Part shown: positions 15,934 through 23,948 of the stretch, in pieces
How positions within the stretch are numbered: the first letter of the stretch is position 1
Layout of the letters: each line of letters starts with the position of its first letter
NCBI RefSeq assembly: GCF_016863295.1
Contig: NZ_BOOP01000040.1
Span: 52,673-116,672, forward strand
Direction of reading: 5' to 3'
Length of the DNA stretch: 64,000 bases
From: Planotetraspora phitsanulokensis
GTDB taxonomy: Bacteria; Actinomycetota; Actinomycetes; Streptosporangiales; Streptosporangiaceae
Position numbers and translations under genes: made by a program
Notes under the pieces: generated by a model
Told to the model about the DNA's origin: nothing
The model's input: only the letters and a program-made list of their open reading frames with translations
The model's database searches: none

Positions 15934-16007
15934 CGCCACCGCACCGCCACCGCACCGCCACCGCACCGCCACCGCACCGCCACCGCACCGCCACCGCACC
16001 GCCACCG
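15934..16007. repeat. 11-bp minisatellite CGCCACCGCAC, about 6.7 copies
   Basis: The unit CGCCACCGCAC repeats head to tail six times without change, followed by a partial copy, in the sulfatase-cebE intergenic region. The unit length is not a multiple of three, which fits non-coding DNA. It probably arose by slippage. Confidence 0.9.
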
Positions 16008-16149
16008 GACCGGCGTCCGATCGCCACACAACGACCGCGACCGCCGCCCGCACCCCACCCGCGCACGCCCCGGCACCGGCTCAGGGGTGACAACGCGTGC
16101 TCAGAGGGACACCGTACGCCCTGTCTCACGGTTTCCGCCCGTATGAGGC

Positions 16150-16163
16150 TGGGAGCGCTCCCA
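16150..16163. promoter_or_regulatory. CebR operator 1 (distal)
   Basis: TGGGAGCGCTCCCA is a perfect 14-bp palindrome identical to the CebR box described in Streptomyces for cellobiose and cellotriose genes. It lies 211 bases upstream of the cebE start and 121 bases from a second identical box, a spacing that would allow a repression loop. Confidence 0.9.
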
Positions 16164-16270
16164 CTCCCCATTATGCCTGGATATACGCATTTGAGGTCAT
16201 CAAATCGCGCCCGGCGTAACAGTTGGGTTTCGGCATATTGACGCTGACGTCGCCAATGGAGGACTCTTCG

Positions 16271-16284
16271 TGGGAGCGCTCCCA
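16271..16284. promoter_or_regulatory. CebR operator 2 (proximal)
   Basis: A second perfect TGGGAGCGCTCCCA, 77 bases before the cebE ATG. Binding by the LacI-family regulator encoded at 21125 would repress the operon until cello-oligosaccharide is present (known for CebR in Streptomyces; inferred here). Confidence 0.92.
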
Positions 16285-16360
16285 TATTGCTGTGGTCGGG
16301 GATCGGCCATGGGATGCCACCTCCCACGAGATTCGGGATACCACCTGAGAGGGGTCCGGA

Positions 16361-17701
16361 ATGATTGACAGATCGCGCCGCGGCAGGATGCTCGCGGTCG
16401 CAGCGGCCACGGCCCTCGCCCTCAGCGTCACGGCGGCGTGTGGCGGTGACGGCGACGAGGCACCGTCGGGCGGTTCCTCGGCTGCGGCGCCGGTCACCAT
16501 CAAGGTCCAGACGTTCGGCGGCGGCAAGAACTTCGGGTACAAGGAGGCGATCGACAAGTGGAACGCCTCCCACACCGACATCAAGATCCAGGAAGAGCAC
16601 CTCACCGACCAGTTCGAGCAGGTCTACTGGCCGCAGATGATCCAGTGGCTGCAGTCCGGCTCGGGAGCCGGTGACGTCGTCGGCATCGACGAGGGCGGCA
16701 TGGGCCTGGCCAAGGCGCACCCCGAGTGGTGGGCCGACCTCGGCGAGTACGGCCTGTCGAGCCGCCAGGGCGACTTCGCCCCGTGGAAGTGGGACGGCGG
16801 GCTCACGGCGGACGGCAAGCTCTTCGGCCTGGGCACCGACCTCGGCGGCATGAGCCTGTGTTACCGGCGCGACCTGTTCGAGAAGGCGGGCCTGCCCGCC
16901 GACCGCGACGAGGTCGGCAAGCTCTGGCCCACCTGGGACGACTTCATCAAGGTCGGCCAGGAGTTCCAGTCGAAGGTGAAGGACACCAAGTTCGTCGACG
17001 GCACCAACACGCTCTACAACGTGGTCCTGGTGCAGGAGGCCGCCAAGAACGGGGGCGTGTCCTACTTCGACAAGAGCAACAACCTCATCGTCGACAAGAA
17101 CCCCGCGATCAAGACCGCCTACGACTTCGCAGTGAAGATCAGCCAGGACGGCCTGACGGCCAAGCTCCGCAACTTCACCCCCGAGTGGAACACCGGCATG
17201 AAGAAGTCGCAGTTCGCGACGCTCGGCTGTCCCTCGTGGATGCTCGGCGCGGTCAGCGGTGACGACGGCGCGGGACCGGAGTTCTCCGGCAAGTGGGACG
17301 TCGCGGCGGTGCCGGGCGGCGGCGGCAACTGGGGCGGCTCCTGGCTCGCGGTGCCCAAGCAGTCGAAGCACCCGAAGGAGGCGGCCGCGGTCGCCGACTA
17401 CCTGACGGGCAAGGAAGGCGAGATCAGCGTGTTCACCTACAGCGGGAACATGCCGAGCAACACGCAGGCCCAGCAGGACCCGGCCGTTCAGGGCGCCAAG
17501 AACGAGTACTTCAACGACGCCCCGGTCGGCGAGATCTTCGCCAAGTCGGCGTCCACGCTCCAGCCCGTCTACCTCGGCGTCAAGCACGCCCAGGTGAAGA
17601 ACGCGGTGGAGTCGGTCGTCTCGGCGCTGGACGACGGCTCGGTGCCCTACGACCAGGCGTGGCAGAAGCTGCAGGACGACGCGGTGAAGGCGGCGGGCTG
17701 A
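16361..17701 (+). CDS. cebE: Cellobiose/cellotriose-binding lipoprotein CebE
   Basis: Extracellular binding lipoprotein (446 aa) of the cello-oligosaccharide importer. It has a basic start MIDRSRRGRM, a hydrophobic run and the lipobox TAAC at residues 24-27. The mature protein has the family-1 sugar-binding pattern, with many aromatic residues (PEWWADLGEYG, WKWDGG, YFDKSNN) suited to stacking on sugar rings. The ATG has GAGAGGGG upstream. The assignment as CebE rests on two CebR boxes in its promoter and the following cebF, cebG, bglC and cebR genes. A stable hairpin after the gene may keep its mRNA more abundant than that of the permeases, as is usual for binding proteins. Confidence 0.88.
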   Translation: MIDRSRRGRMLAVAAATALALSVTAACGGDGDEAPSGGSSAAAPVTIKVQTFGGGKNFGYKEAIDKWNASHTDIKIQEEHLTDQFEQVYWPQMIQWLQSGSGAGDVVGIDEGGMGLAKAHPEWWADLGEYGLSSRQGDFAPWKWDGGLTADGKLFGLGTDLGGMSLCYRRDLFEKAGLPADRDEVGKLWPTWDDFIKVGQEFQSKVKDTKFVDGTNTLYNVVLVQEAAKNGGVSYFDKSNNLIVDKNPAIKTAYDFAVKISQDGLTAKLRNFTPEWNTGMKKSQFATLGCPSWMLGAVSGDDGAGPEFSGKWDVAAVPGGGGNWGGSWLAVPKQSKHPKEAAAVADYLTGKEGEISVFTYSGNMPSNTQAQQDPAVQGAKNEYFNDAPVGEIFAKSASTLQPVYLGVKHAQVKNAVESVVSALDDGSVPYDQAWQKLQDDAVKAAG

Positions 17702-17723
17702 TCCCCCTGCCCGTCCTGTGAGC

Positions 17724-17761
17724 ACCGGCCCGCCGCGGGCGGAACCCCGTGGCGGGCCGGT
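17724..17761 (+). promoter_or_regulatory. Intercistronic hairpin between cebE and cebF
   Basis: ACCGGCCCGCC and GGCGGGCCGGT form an 11-bp stem around 16 bases in the 86-base gap between cebE and cebF. Without a T-run and inside an operon, it most likely protects the cebE transcript or partly attenuates read-through to the permease genes. Confidence 0.6.
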
Positions 17762-17787
17762 CTCCTGCTTCCGCTGAAAGGTGACCC

Positions 17788-18762
17788 ATGAGCCTGCACG
17801 TCGAATCGGGACCGTCCACTCGGGCGCCGGTCCCGCCTTCGAGGAGGCACGGACGGCCGGGGCCAGGGCGGGTCTTCCTGTCCTGGCTGGACCTCAAGGC
17901 CGCGCCGTACCTCCTGATCTCGCCCTACTACCTGCTGTTCCTCCTGTTCGGGATCTTCCCGCTCGGCTTCACCCTGTGGTACTCGCTCTACGACTACGAC
18001 CTCGCGGGAACGGTGGAGTGGACCGGGCTGGGCAACTACACCGCGCTCCTGGCCGACTCGGCGTTCTGGAACGCGGTCGTCAACACGCTCGGGATGTTCG
18101 TCATCGCGACCGTCCCGCAGATACTCCTGGCACTGCTCCTCGCCAACGCGCTGAACAAGCGGATCAGGGGCCGGTTGTTCGTCCGGCTCGGCGTCCTGCT
18201 CCCCCTGGTCACCTCGGTCGTCGCCGTGGCCGTGGTGTTCACCCAGCTGTACGGACGCGACTGGGGACTTTTCAACTGGATCCTGGGATCGGTGGGCGTC
18301 GATCCGGTCGACTGGAAGGCCGAGCGACTGCCGTCCTGGCTGGCGATCTCCACCATGATCGACTGGCGGTGGACCGGCTACAACGCGATCATCTTCCTGG
18401 CCGCGATGCAGACGATCCCGAAGGACCTCTACGAGGCCGCGGCCATCGACGGCGCCTCGCGCCGCCGGCAGTTCTGGCAGATCACCATCCCGATGCTCCG
18501 GCCGACCATGATCTTCGTGGTGCTGAACTCCACGATCGGCGGTCTGACGCTGTTCGCGGAGCCCACCACCTTCTACGGCGGCAACGTGCACGGCGGCAGC
18601 AACAGCCAGTTCCAGACCGTGTCGATGTTCATCGTCGAACAGGGTTTCCGCGAGTTCGACTACGGCTACGCGGCGGGCGCGGCGTGGCTGCTCTTCCTCA
18701 TGATCCTCATCGGATCGCTCATCAACTTCCTGCTCATCCGCCGGATCGGGGGTAGAAAGTGA
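17788..18762 (+). CDS. cebF: Cellobiose ABC permease CebF
   Basis: First membrane subunit (324 aa) of the cello-oligosaccharide importer. A long basic, Pro-rich N-terminus precedes about six membrane segments, starting near residue 43 (LLISPYYLLFLLFG). The EAA loop appears as YEAAAIDGASRRRQFWQITIP. The ATG has AAAGGTGA upstream. Its stop overlaps the next gene by GTGA, so the two permeases are translationally coupled. Partner subunits are CebE and CebG; no ATPase gene is in the operon, so a shared ATPase such as that at 2578 is needed. Confidence 0.9.
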   Translation: MSLHVESGPSTRAPVPPSRRHGRPGPGRVFLSWLDLKAAPYLLISPYYLLFLLFGIFPLGFTLWYSLYDYDLAGTVEWTGLGNYTALLADSAFWNAVVNTLGMFVIATVPQILLALLLANALNKRIRGRLFVRLGVLLPLVTSVVAVAVVFTQLYGRDWGLFNWILGSVGVDPVDWKAERLPSWLAISTMIDWRWTGYNAIIFLAAMQTIPKDLYEAAAIDGASRRRQFWQITIPMLRPTMIFVVLNSTIGGLTLFAEPTTFYGGNVHGGSNSQFQTVSMFIVEQGFREFDYGYAAGAAWLLFLMILIGSLINFLLIRRIGGRK

Positions 18763-19649
18763 CCACGCTCTCCGCGCCGGCCGAGACCCGCAAGCCCCGG
18801 GCGAAGCGGGCCGGCGGCTCCGACCTCTGGAAGGCCACGCCGCTCACGAGGATCGTGCTGATCGTCACGATCGTCGTCTCGGCCTTCCCGCTGTACTGGA
18901 TGGTCGTCATCGCCTCCCGGTCCAACCATGAGGCCACCGACATCCCGCCGCCCTTCCTGCCCGGTGGCAACCTCGGCCAGAACATCCAGCGGGTGCTGGC
19001 CAACGAGGACGCCCACTACCTGGCCGGCCTGACCAACTCGGTGATCATCGCGTCCACCGTGACGATCTCCGTGGTGCTGATCTCCACGTTCGCGGGCTTC
19101 GCCTTCGCCCGGCTGCGCTTCAAGGGCGGCCGGATCCTCCTGCTGCTCGTGCTGGTGACGATGATGGTCCCGCTGCAGCAGATGGGCATGGTGCCCCTCT
19201 ACCGGATGATGGTCAGCCTCGAGTGGATCGGCACGCTCAAGGCCGTGATCCTGCCGTACCTGCTGAACGGCTTCGGCGTCTTCCTCATGACGCAGTACAC
19301 CGAGCAGGCCGTGCCCAACGAGCTGGTCGAGGCCGCGCGCGTCGACGGCGCGTCGACCCTGCGGATCTGGTGGAACGTCATCCTGCCCGCCGTACGGCCG
19401 GGCATGGCGGTGCTGGGGATCAACACGTTCATGCTGACCTGGAACGACTTCCTGTGGCCGCTGATCGTGCTGACTCCGGACAACCCGACGGTCCAGGTCG
19501 CCATCAACTCCCTCAACGCGAAGTACGGCACGGACTACGTCCTCATCTTCAGTGGGACCGCCCTGTCCGTCCTCCCACTCATCGTCGTTTTCGTCGTGTT
19601 CGGCCGCCAGATCATCGGCGGACTCATGGAAGGTGCAGTCAAAGCGTGA
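18759..19649 (+). CDS. cebG: Cellobiose ABC permease CebG
   Basis: Second membrane subunit (296 aa, MalG type). It has an N-terminal segment (IVLIVTIVVSAFPLYWMVV) and five further hydrophobic segments. The EAA loop is seen as LVEAARVDGASTLRIWWNVILP. GTG start with a four-base overlap with cebF, and its own stop overlaps the bglC start in the same way. It pairs with CebF to form the translocation pore. Confidence 0.9.
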   Translation: MTTLSAPAETRKPRAKRAGGSDLWKATPLTRIVLIVTIVVSAFPLYWMVVIASRSNHEATDIPPPFLPGGNLGQNIQRVLANEDAHYLAGLTNSVIIASTVTISVVLISTFAGFAFARLRFKGGRILLLLVLVTMMVPLQQMGMVPLYRMMVSLEWIGTLKAVILPYLLNGFGVFLMTQYTEQAVPNELVEAARVDGASTLRIWWNVILPAVRPGMAVLGINTFMLTWNDFLWPLIVLTPDNPTVQVAINSLNAKYGTDYVLIFSGTALSVLPLIVVFVVFGRQIIGGLMEGAVKA

Positions 19650-21079
19650 CCACGCAAGGCACACGACCAGAAACCGAGGCAGCAGGGCTGACGTTCCCCA
19701 CCGGGTTCGTCTGGGGCGCCGCGACCTCGGCTTACCAGATCGAGGGCTCGGTCACCGCCGACGGGCGCGGGCCCTCCGTCTGGGACACCTTCTGCCGTCG
19801 GCCGGGCAGCATCGTGGGAGGCCACAACGCCGACATCGCGATCGACCACTACAACCGCCACCGGGAAGACGTCGCGCTCATGGCCGACCTCGGCCTCACG
19901 GCGTACCGCTTCTCCGTCTCGTGGCCGCGCGTCCAGCCGGACGGCGCGGGCGCGATCAACGCCCGGGGCCTCGACTTCTACAAGCGGCTGGTCGACGAGC
20001 TGCTCGGCCACGGCATCGACCCCTGGGTGACGCTGTACCACTGGGACCTCCCCCAGGCCCTCGAGGACGCGGGGGGCTGGCCCGCGCGTGACACGTCGAA
20101 GCGCTTCGCCGACTACGCGGCCGCCGTGCACGCCGCGTTGAGCGACCGGGTGCGGAACTGGAGCACGGTCAACGAGCCCTGGTGCGCGGCGTTCCTCGGG
20201 TACGCCTCGGGCGAGCACGCCCCGGGGCGCCGGGAGCCGGAGGCGGCCATCCGGGCCGCCCACCACCTGAACCTCGCGCACGGCCTGGCCACTCAGGCGA
20301 TGCGCACGCAGGACCCGGCCTCGCGGATCGGCGGATGCGTGAACCTCTACGCGATCTCCCCGGCCACCGGGAGCGACGCCGACCTGGACGCGGCCCGCCG
20401 CATCGACGGCCTGCAGAACCGGTTCTTCCTCGACGCGCTGCTGAAGGGCGCCTACCCGGAGGACGTGCTGGCCGACGTCGCCCGCCTGACCGATGGCGGG
20501 TTCGTCGAGGACGGCGACATGGCCACGATCTCCGCGCCGCTGGACATGCTGCTGATCAACTACTACAGCCGGTTCACCGTGTCCGGAGCGCCTGGAGGCG
20601 CGGCGTCGGCCGCCGCGGCTCCGACCGACTCGGGCTCCCCGTGGGTGGGCAGCGAGCACGTGGGGTTCGTGAACGGGGGCCGCCCCGTGACCGGCATGGG
20701 CTGGGAGATCGACGACGCCGGGCTGTACGAGATCCTCACGCGGGTGCACGAGGAGTACCCGTCGATCCCGATGGTGATCTCGGAGAACGGCGCCGCCTTC
20801 GACGACGTCCTCGTCGGCGGCTCGGTGCACGATCCCGAGCGGACGGCCTACATCGAGGCGCACCTGCGGGTCTGCCACGCCGCGATCGAGGCGGGGCTGC
20901 CCCTCCAGGGGTACTTCGCGTGGTCGCTGATGGACAACTTCGAGTGGGCGTGGGGGTACGGCAAGCGATTCGGGCTCGTCTACGTGGACTACGAGACCCA
21001 GGTCAGGACGGCCAAGTCCAGCGCGTTGTGGTATGCCGACACCATCAGGCGCGGTGGTCTGCCGAGTCCGGCAGAATAA
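19646..21079 (+). CDS. bglC: GH1 beta-glucosidase BglC
   Basis: Cytoplasmic family 1 glycoside hydrolase (477 aa) that splits imported cellobiose and cellotriose to glucose. Landmarks are FPTGFVWGAATSAYQIEG at the start, the acid/base Glu177 in TVNEP, the nucleophile Glu380 in VISENG, and the C-terminal FEWAWGYGKRFGLVYVDY. It has no signal peptide. The GTG start at 19646 overlaps the cebG stop (GTGA), making it part of the ceb operon as in Streptomyces. A Gly/Ala-rich insert around residues 310-335 (GGAASAAAAPTDSG) lengthens one loop. Confidence 0.93.
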   Translation: MTTQGTRPETEAAGLTFPTGFVWGAATSAYQIEGSVTADGRGPSVWDTFCRRPGSIVGGHNADIAIDHYNRHREDVALMADLGLTAYRFSVSWPRVQPDGAGAINARGLDFYKRLVDELLGHGIDPWVTLYHWDLPQALEDAGGWPARDTSKRFADYAAAVHAALSDRVRNWSTVNEPWCAAFLGYASGEHAPGRREPEAAIRAAHHLNLAHGLATQAMRTQDPASRIGGCVNLYAISPATGSDADLDAARRIDGLQNRFFLDALLKGAYPEDVLADVARLTDGGFVEDGDMATISAPLDMLLINYYSRFTVSGAPGGAASAAAAPTDSGSPWVGSEHVGFVNGGRPVTGMGWEIDDAGLYEILTRVHEEYPSIPMVISENGAAFDDVLVGGSVHDPERTAYIEAHLRVCHAAIEAGLPLQGYFAWSLMDNFEWAWGYGKRFGLVYVDYETQVRTAKSSALWYADTIRRGGLPSPAE

Positions 21080-21124
21080 ACGCGTTCGCGATCAGCGGTA
21101 CGTGCAGATGAGGGGGCGCCGGAG

Positions 21125-22144
21125 ATGAACGGGGATCGTCGCGTGGGAGCGCGACCGACCCTTGAGGCGGTCGCCGCTCGTGCCGGCGTGGGCCGCGGCA
21201 CCGTCTCGCGGGTCATCAACGGCTCGTCGAAGGTGAGCGACAAGGCCAGGGACGCCGTCCTGCTCGCGATCGAGGAACTGGGATACGTGCCCAACCGCGC
21301 GGCCCGCACCCTCGTCACCAACCGGACCGACACCATCGCCCTCGTGGTGTCGGAGTCGGAGCAGCGCGTCTTCGACGAGCCCTACTTCGCGGGGCTGATC
21401 CGCGGGATCGGCTCGGCCCTGTCGGAGACCGGGCTGCAGCTGATCCTCACGATGGCGCAGAACCGGCAGGAGCACGACCGCCTGGAGGGCTACCTGACCG
21501 GGCAGCACGTCGACGGCGTCCTGCTCACGTCGGTTCACGGGGCCGATCCGTTACCGGGCCGGCTGGAGGAGCTGGGCGTGCCCACCGTCCTCGGCGGCCG
21601 GCCGGTGGGGCTGAACCCCTACAGCTACGTCGACATGGACAACCGGGCCGGCGCCCGGCAGGCGGTGAAGTACCTGGTCTCCAAGGGCAGGACCGACATC
21701 GCCACCATCGCCGGCCCCCAGGACATGGGCGTGGGCGTCGACAGGCTGGCCGGATACCGTGACGCGCTGCTCGCCACCGGCATGCCCGAACTGGTCTCCT
21801 ACGGCGACTTCTCCGAGGAGAGCGGCGAGGCGGCGATGCGGGAGCTGCTGGAGCGGCATCCCGGTCTCGACGCCGTCTTCACCGCCTCGGATCCGATGGC
21901 CGCCGGGGCGTTGCGCGTGTTGCGTGAGCGGGGCAGGTCCGTCCCCGGCGACGTGGCGGTCATCGGTTTCGAGGACTCGAAGGTCGCCCTGCACACCGAC
22001 CCGCCGCTCACGAGCGTGCACCAGCCGACGGAGGCGATGGGCAGGCAGATGGTGAAGCTGCTGATCGCCCGCATCAACGAAGAGGCTCTGGAGCAGCCCG
22101 TCGTCATCCTCGACACGCACCTGGTGATCCGCGCCTCCGCCTGA
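21125..22144 (+). CDS. cebR: LacI-family regulator CebR
   Basis: Transcriptional repressor (339 aa). The N-terminal helix-turn-helix is TLEAVAARAGVGRGTVSRVINGSS (residues 12-35), followed by the hinge YVPNRAARTLVTNRTD and a periplasmic-binding-like sensor domain. It lies 45 bases after bglC, downstream in the operon rather than in front of it as in many Streptomyces. The CebR boxes at 16150, 16271 and 23891 are its probable targets, with cello-oligosaccharide as inducer (known for the family). Being in the operon it would limit its own level. Confidence 0.88.
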   Translation: MNGDRRVGARPTLEAVAARAGVGRGTVSRVINGSSKVSDKARDAVLLAIEELGYVPNRAARTLVTNRTDTIALVVSESEQRVFDEPYFAGLIRGIGSALSETGLQLILTMAQNRQEHDRLEGYLTGQHVDGVLLTSVHGADPLPGRLEELGVPTVLGGRPVGLNPYSYVDMDNRAGARQAVKYLVSKGRTDIATIAGPQDMGVGVDRLAGYRDALLATGMPELVSYGDFSEESGEAAMRELLERHPGLDAVFTASDPMAAGALRVLRERGRSVPGDVAVIGFEDSKVALHTDPPLTSVHQPTEAMGRQMVKLLIARINEEALEQPVVILDTHLVIRASA

Positions 22145-22157
22145 GCCGGCCCGGCGC

Positions 22158-23459
22158 TCACACTCCCCCGACGACCAGTGCCTCCATCCCCCGGAGGAAG
22201 CTCTCCAGGTCGCGGGGGGCGACATGCCGGGAGTCGGCCGTGACCAGGACGCTGAGCCGGTCGGGCACCCCCGTCACGTGGACGCAGAACCTGCAGTTGA
22301 GCTCGTCGAGCCCGCTCTCGGGGACGATCTCCGTGAGCGGGAGGGCCGCGCCGATCTCAGCGTCGCCAGGCACCTCCCCCACCGGGGTGACGGCCTCGAC
22401 GGGCCGCTGGTCGTTGAAGCAGCAGAGCGGATCGGCCCCGTCCAGCCGCCGGTTCAGCTCCGCCTGGTCGTAGTAGGCGTGCCGGTACGCGCGCAGCGCC
22501 GCCGCCCGCGCCGACACCATGAGCTCGTGGAAGCCCGCTCGCCCGCCCGCGTCCCGCCCTCCGCCGTTCCGGGACGGGAGGACGAACAGGCCCAGCTGCG
22601 CGAGCGAGGTCACCAGGTCCCGGTCCTGGCGGCGGAACCGGTTGTTGACCAGCGGGGTCATGGCGGCGACCGGCCGCCCGGCGACGCGCGCGGCCTCCAC
22701 ACAGGCGGCGGCGAGCAGGACGGTCGAGGTGCTCACGCCGTACCGCGCGGAGAGCGTCTGGCTGGCGCGGTCGAGAGCCGGCGAGACCATCGTGAGCCGT
22801 TGGTAGCGGGGCTCGGCGGAGGGCTCCCGCCTCGGCTGCTCGAACACCGGCCCGCCGAGCTCGGCCATGCCGCGTTCCCAGAACGCGACCGAGCGCTCGC
22901 CGCGGGCGGCGTCGTGGCCCTCCTGCCTGCCGACGAGATCCCGCAGTTGCTCCGGCCCGCCGGGCGGCGCCCCTCTGAGCAGGGCCACGCGCAGGTCGCG
23001 CGCGACGATGTCGCCCGCGTAGCCGTCCGCGGCCGTGTGGCAGAACGCGAGGATCACCTGCTCCACGACTCCGTCACGGGTGACCAGCCCCGCGCGGACC
23101 GGCCAGTCCCCCGCCGGGTCGAACCTCTCCTCCGCCACGGCCTCCGCGTCGAGGTCCGCGCCCACCCGGGCCTCGATGCCGCCGCTGACCCCCACGACCT
23201 GGTACGGCTCGCCGTCCGAGCCGATCCTGACCCTGGTCCGCAGCGAGTCGTGGCGTTCCACGACCATGGCGAGCGCGCGGGCGACCGTGTCCGGACCGGG
23301 CGACCCGGCGGCGCGCGGCACGGTCACCGTCCGCGTGAAGTTGAAGTAGCGGTCGCCGGGAACGCCGACGAGCCGCATCGCCTCCCAGATGGACCGCTGG
23401 CCCCAGGCGAGGGGACCCGTCCACTCGAGATCCGCCGCCCGGAACACCGCCTGGAGCAT
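22158..23459 (-). CDS. Stand-alone condensation-domain protein
   Basis: A 433-aa protein with the fold of an NRPS condensation or acyltransferase domain and nothing else. The active-site motif HxxxDG is present as CHTAADG (His141, Asp145), and the opening LEWTGPLAWGQRSIWEAM matches the C1 region. The first His of the usual HH pair is Cys. There are no adenylation or carrier domains and none nearby. Free-standing condensation enzymes join amines or alcohols to acyl groups on carriers or CoA. The start is uncertain: ATG at 23459 fits the domain boundary but has no clear ribosome site; ATG at 23597 would add 46 residues of unlikely composition. It converges with cebR (13 bases apart). Confidence 0.78.
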   Translation of the reverse strand: MLQAVFRAADLEWTGPLAWGQRSIWEAMRLVGVPGDRYFNFTRTVTVPRAAGSPGPDTVARALAMVVERHDSLRTRVRIGSDGEPYQVVGVSGGIEARVGADLDAEAVAEERFDPAGDWPVRAGLVTRDGVVEQVILAFCHTAADGYAGDIVARDLRVALLRGAPPGGPEQLRDLVGRQEGHDAARGERSVAFWERGMAELGGPVFEQPRREPSAEPRYQRLTMVSPALDRASQTLSARYGVSTSTVLLAAACVEAARVAGRPVAAMTPLVNNRFRRQDRDLVTSLAQLGLFVLPSRNGGGRDAGGRAGFHELMVSARAAALRAYRHAYYDQAELNRRLDGADPLCCFNDQRPVEAVTPVGEVPGDAEIGAALPLTEIVPESGLDELNCRFCVHVTGVPDRLSVLVTADSRHVAPRDLESFLRGMEALVVGGV

Positions 23460-23948
23460 CACGCCGGCCGGCCCGCGTCCAGTGCGCGAAAGCGCTCTCG
23501 TTGCCAGGGGATGAGAGCGGGTCGTACGGATGCCGCATAGTCCTGAGCCATTCGTCCGGTAACCCCCGTCAGGCGATGAGTCGTCACCGTCGTCCATCCG
23601 TCGCGTATCTCGCGCGTATCTCACCGGCGGGTCGTGCCACGTCTCATGTCGCGAGACATCCCATGGCCGATGGGGAAACCCCGAGGTGGTACGGCGGGTG
23701 AGCCGGTGAGCGCCTACCAGATGAGCGCTTCATTTGCGATCAGGCTATGGATTATGACTGGTTCACGTCAAGATATCCGCATAATTTTCCTGACATATGC
23801 GATTTCACGAATCGTCATTTCTCGAAAATGCGCCGAATACTCCGCGGCCGGTCGAGCCATTGACGATTGCGGTTGAATTCTGTACGCTCCTGGGAGCGCT
23901 CCCATCCGATGTTCCCGAGGCCAGGGGGCGGCTTCGACAAGGAGAGAC
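23460..23948. other. 489-base intergenic region
   Basis: Gene-free region between two divergent genes. At 23488-23499 GAAAGCGCTCTC is a near-palindrome (one mismatch) centred on GCGC, reminiscent of LacI-family operators, 29 bases before the condensation-protein start. Bases 23725-23880 are distinctly AT-rich and probably hold the promoter of the GH1 gene. A CebR box follows at 23891. No gene is supported. Confidence 0.6.
23891..23904. promoter_or_regulatory. CebR operator 3, in front of the second GH1 gene
   Basis: A third exact TGGGAGCGCTCCCA, 45 bases before the ATG at 23949. It places the second beta-glucosidase in the same cellobiose-induced regulon as the ceb operon. Confidence 0.9.

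Larger units (their letters stand above)
15762..16360. other. 599-base intergenic region
   Basis: This gene-free stretch separates the sulfatase from the cellobiose operon. It contains an 11-bp minisatellite (15934-16007) and two CebR boxes (16150 and 16271). The 150 bases before cebE are lower in GC and hold the operon promoter. I see no convincing protein or RNA gene; frames through the minisatellite are low-complexity artefacts. Confidence 0.7.

Noticed and set aside
15934..16007. CRISPR-like array
   Set aside because: The 11-bp units are contiguous without spacers and no cas gene is present; it is a simple minisatellite.
23705..23876. Short plus-strand frame in the AT-rich intergenic region
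   Set aside because: No ribosome site, no recognisable protein, and it covers the promoter and CebR box region of the second GH1 gene.
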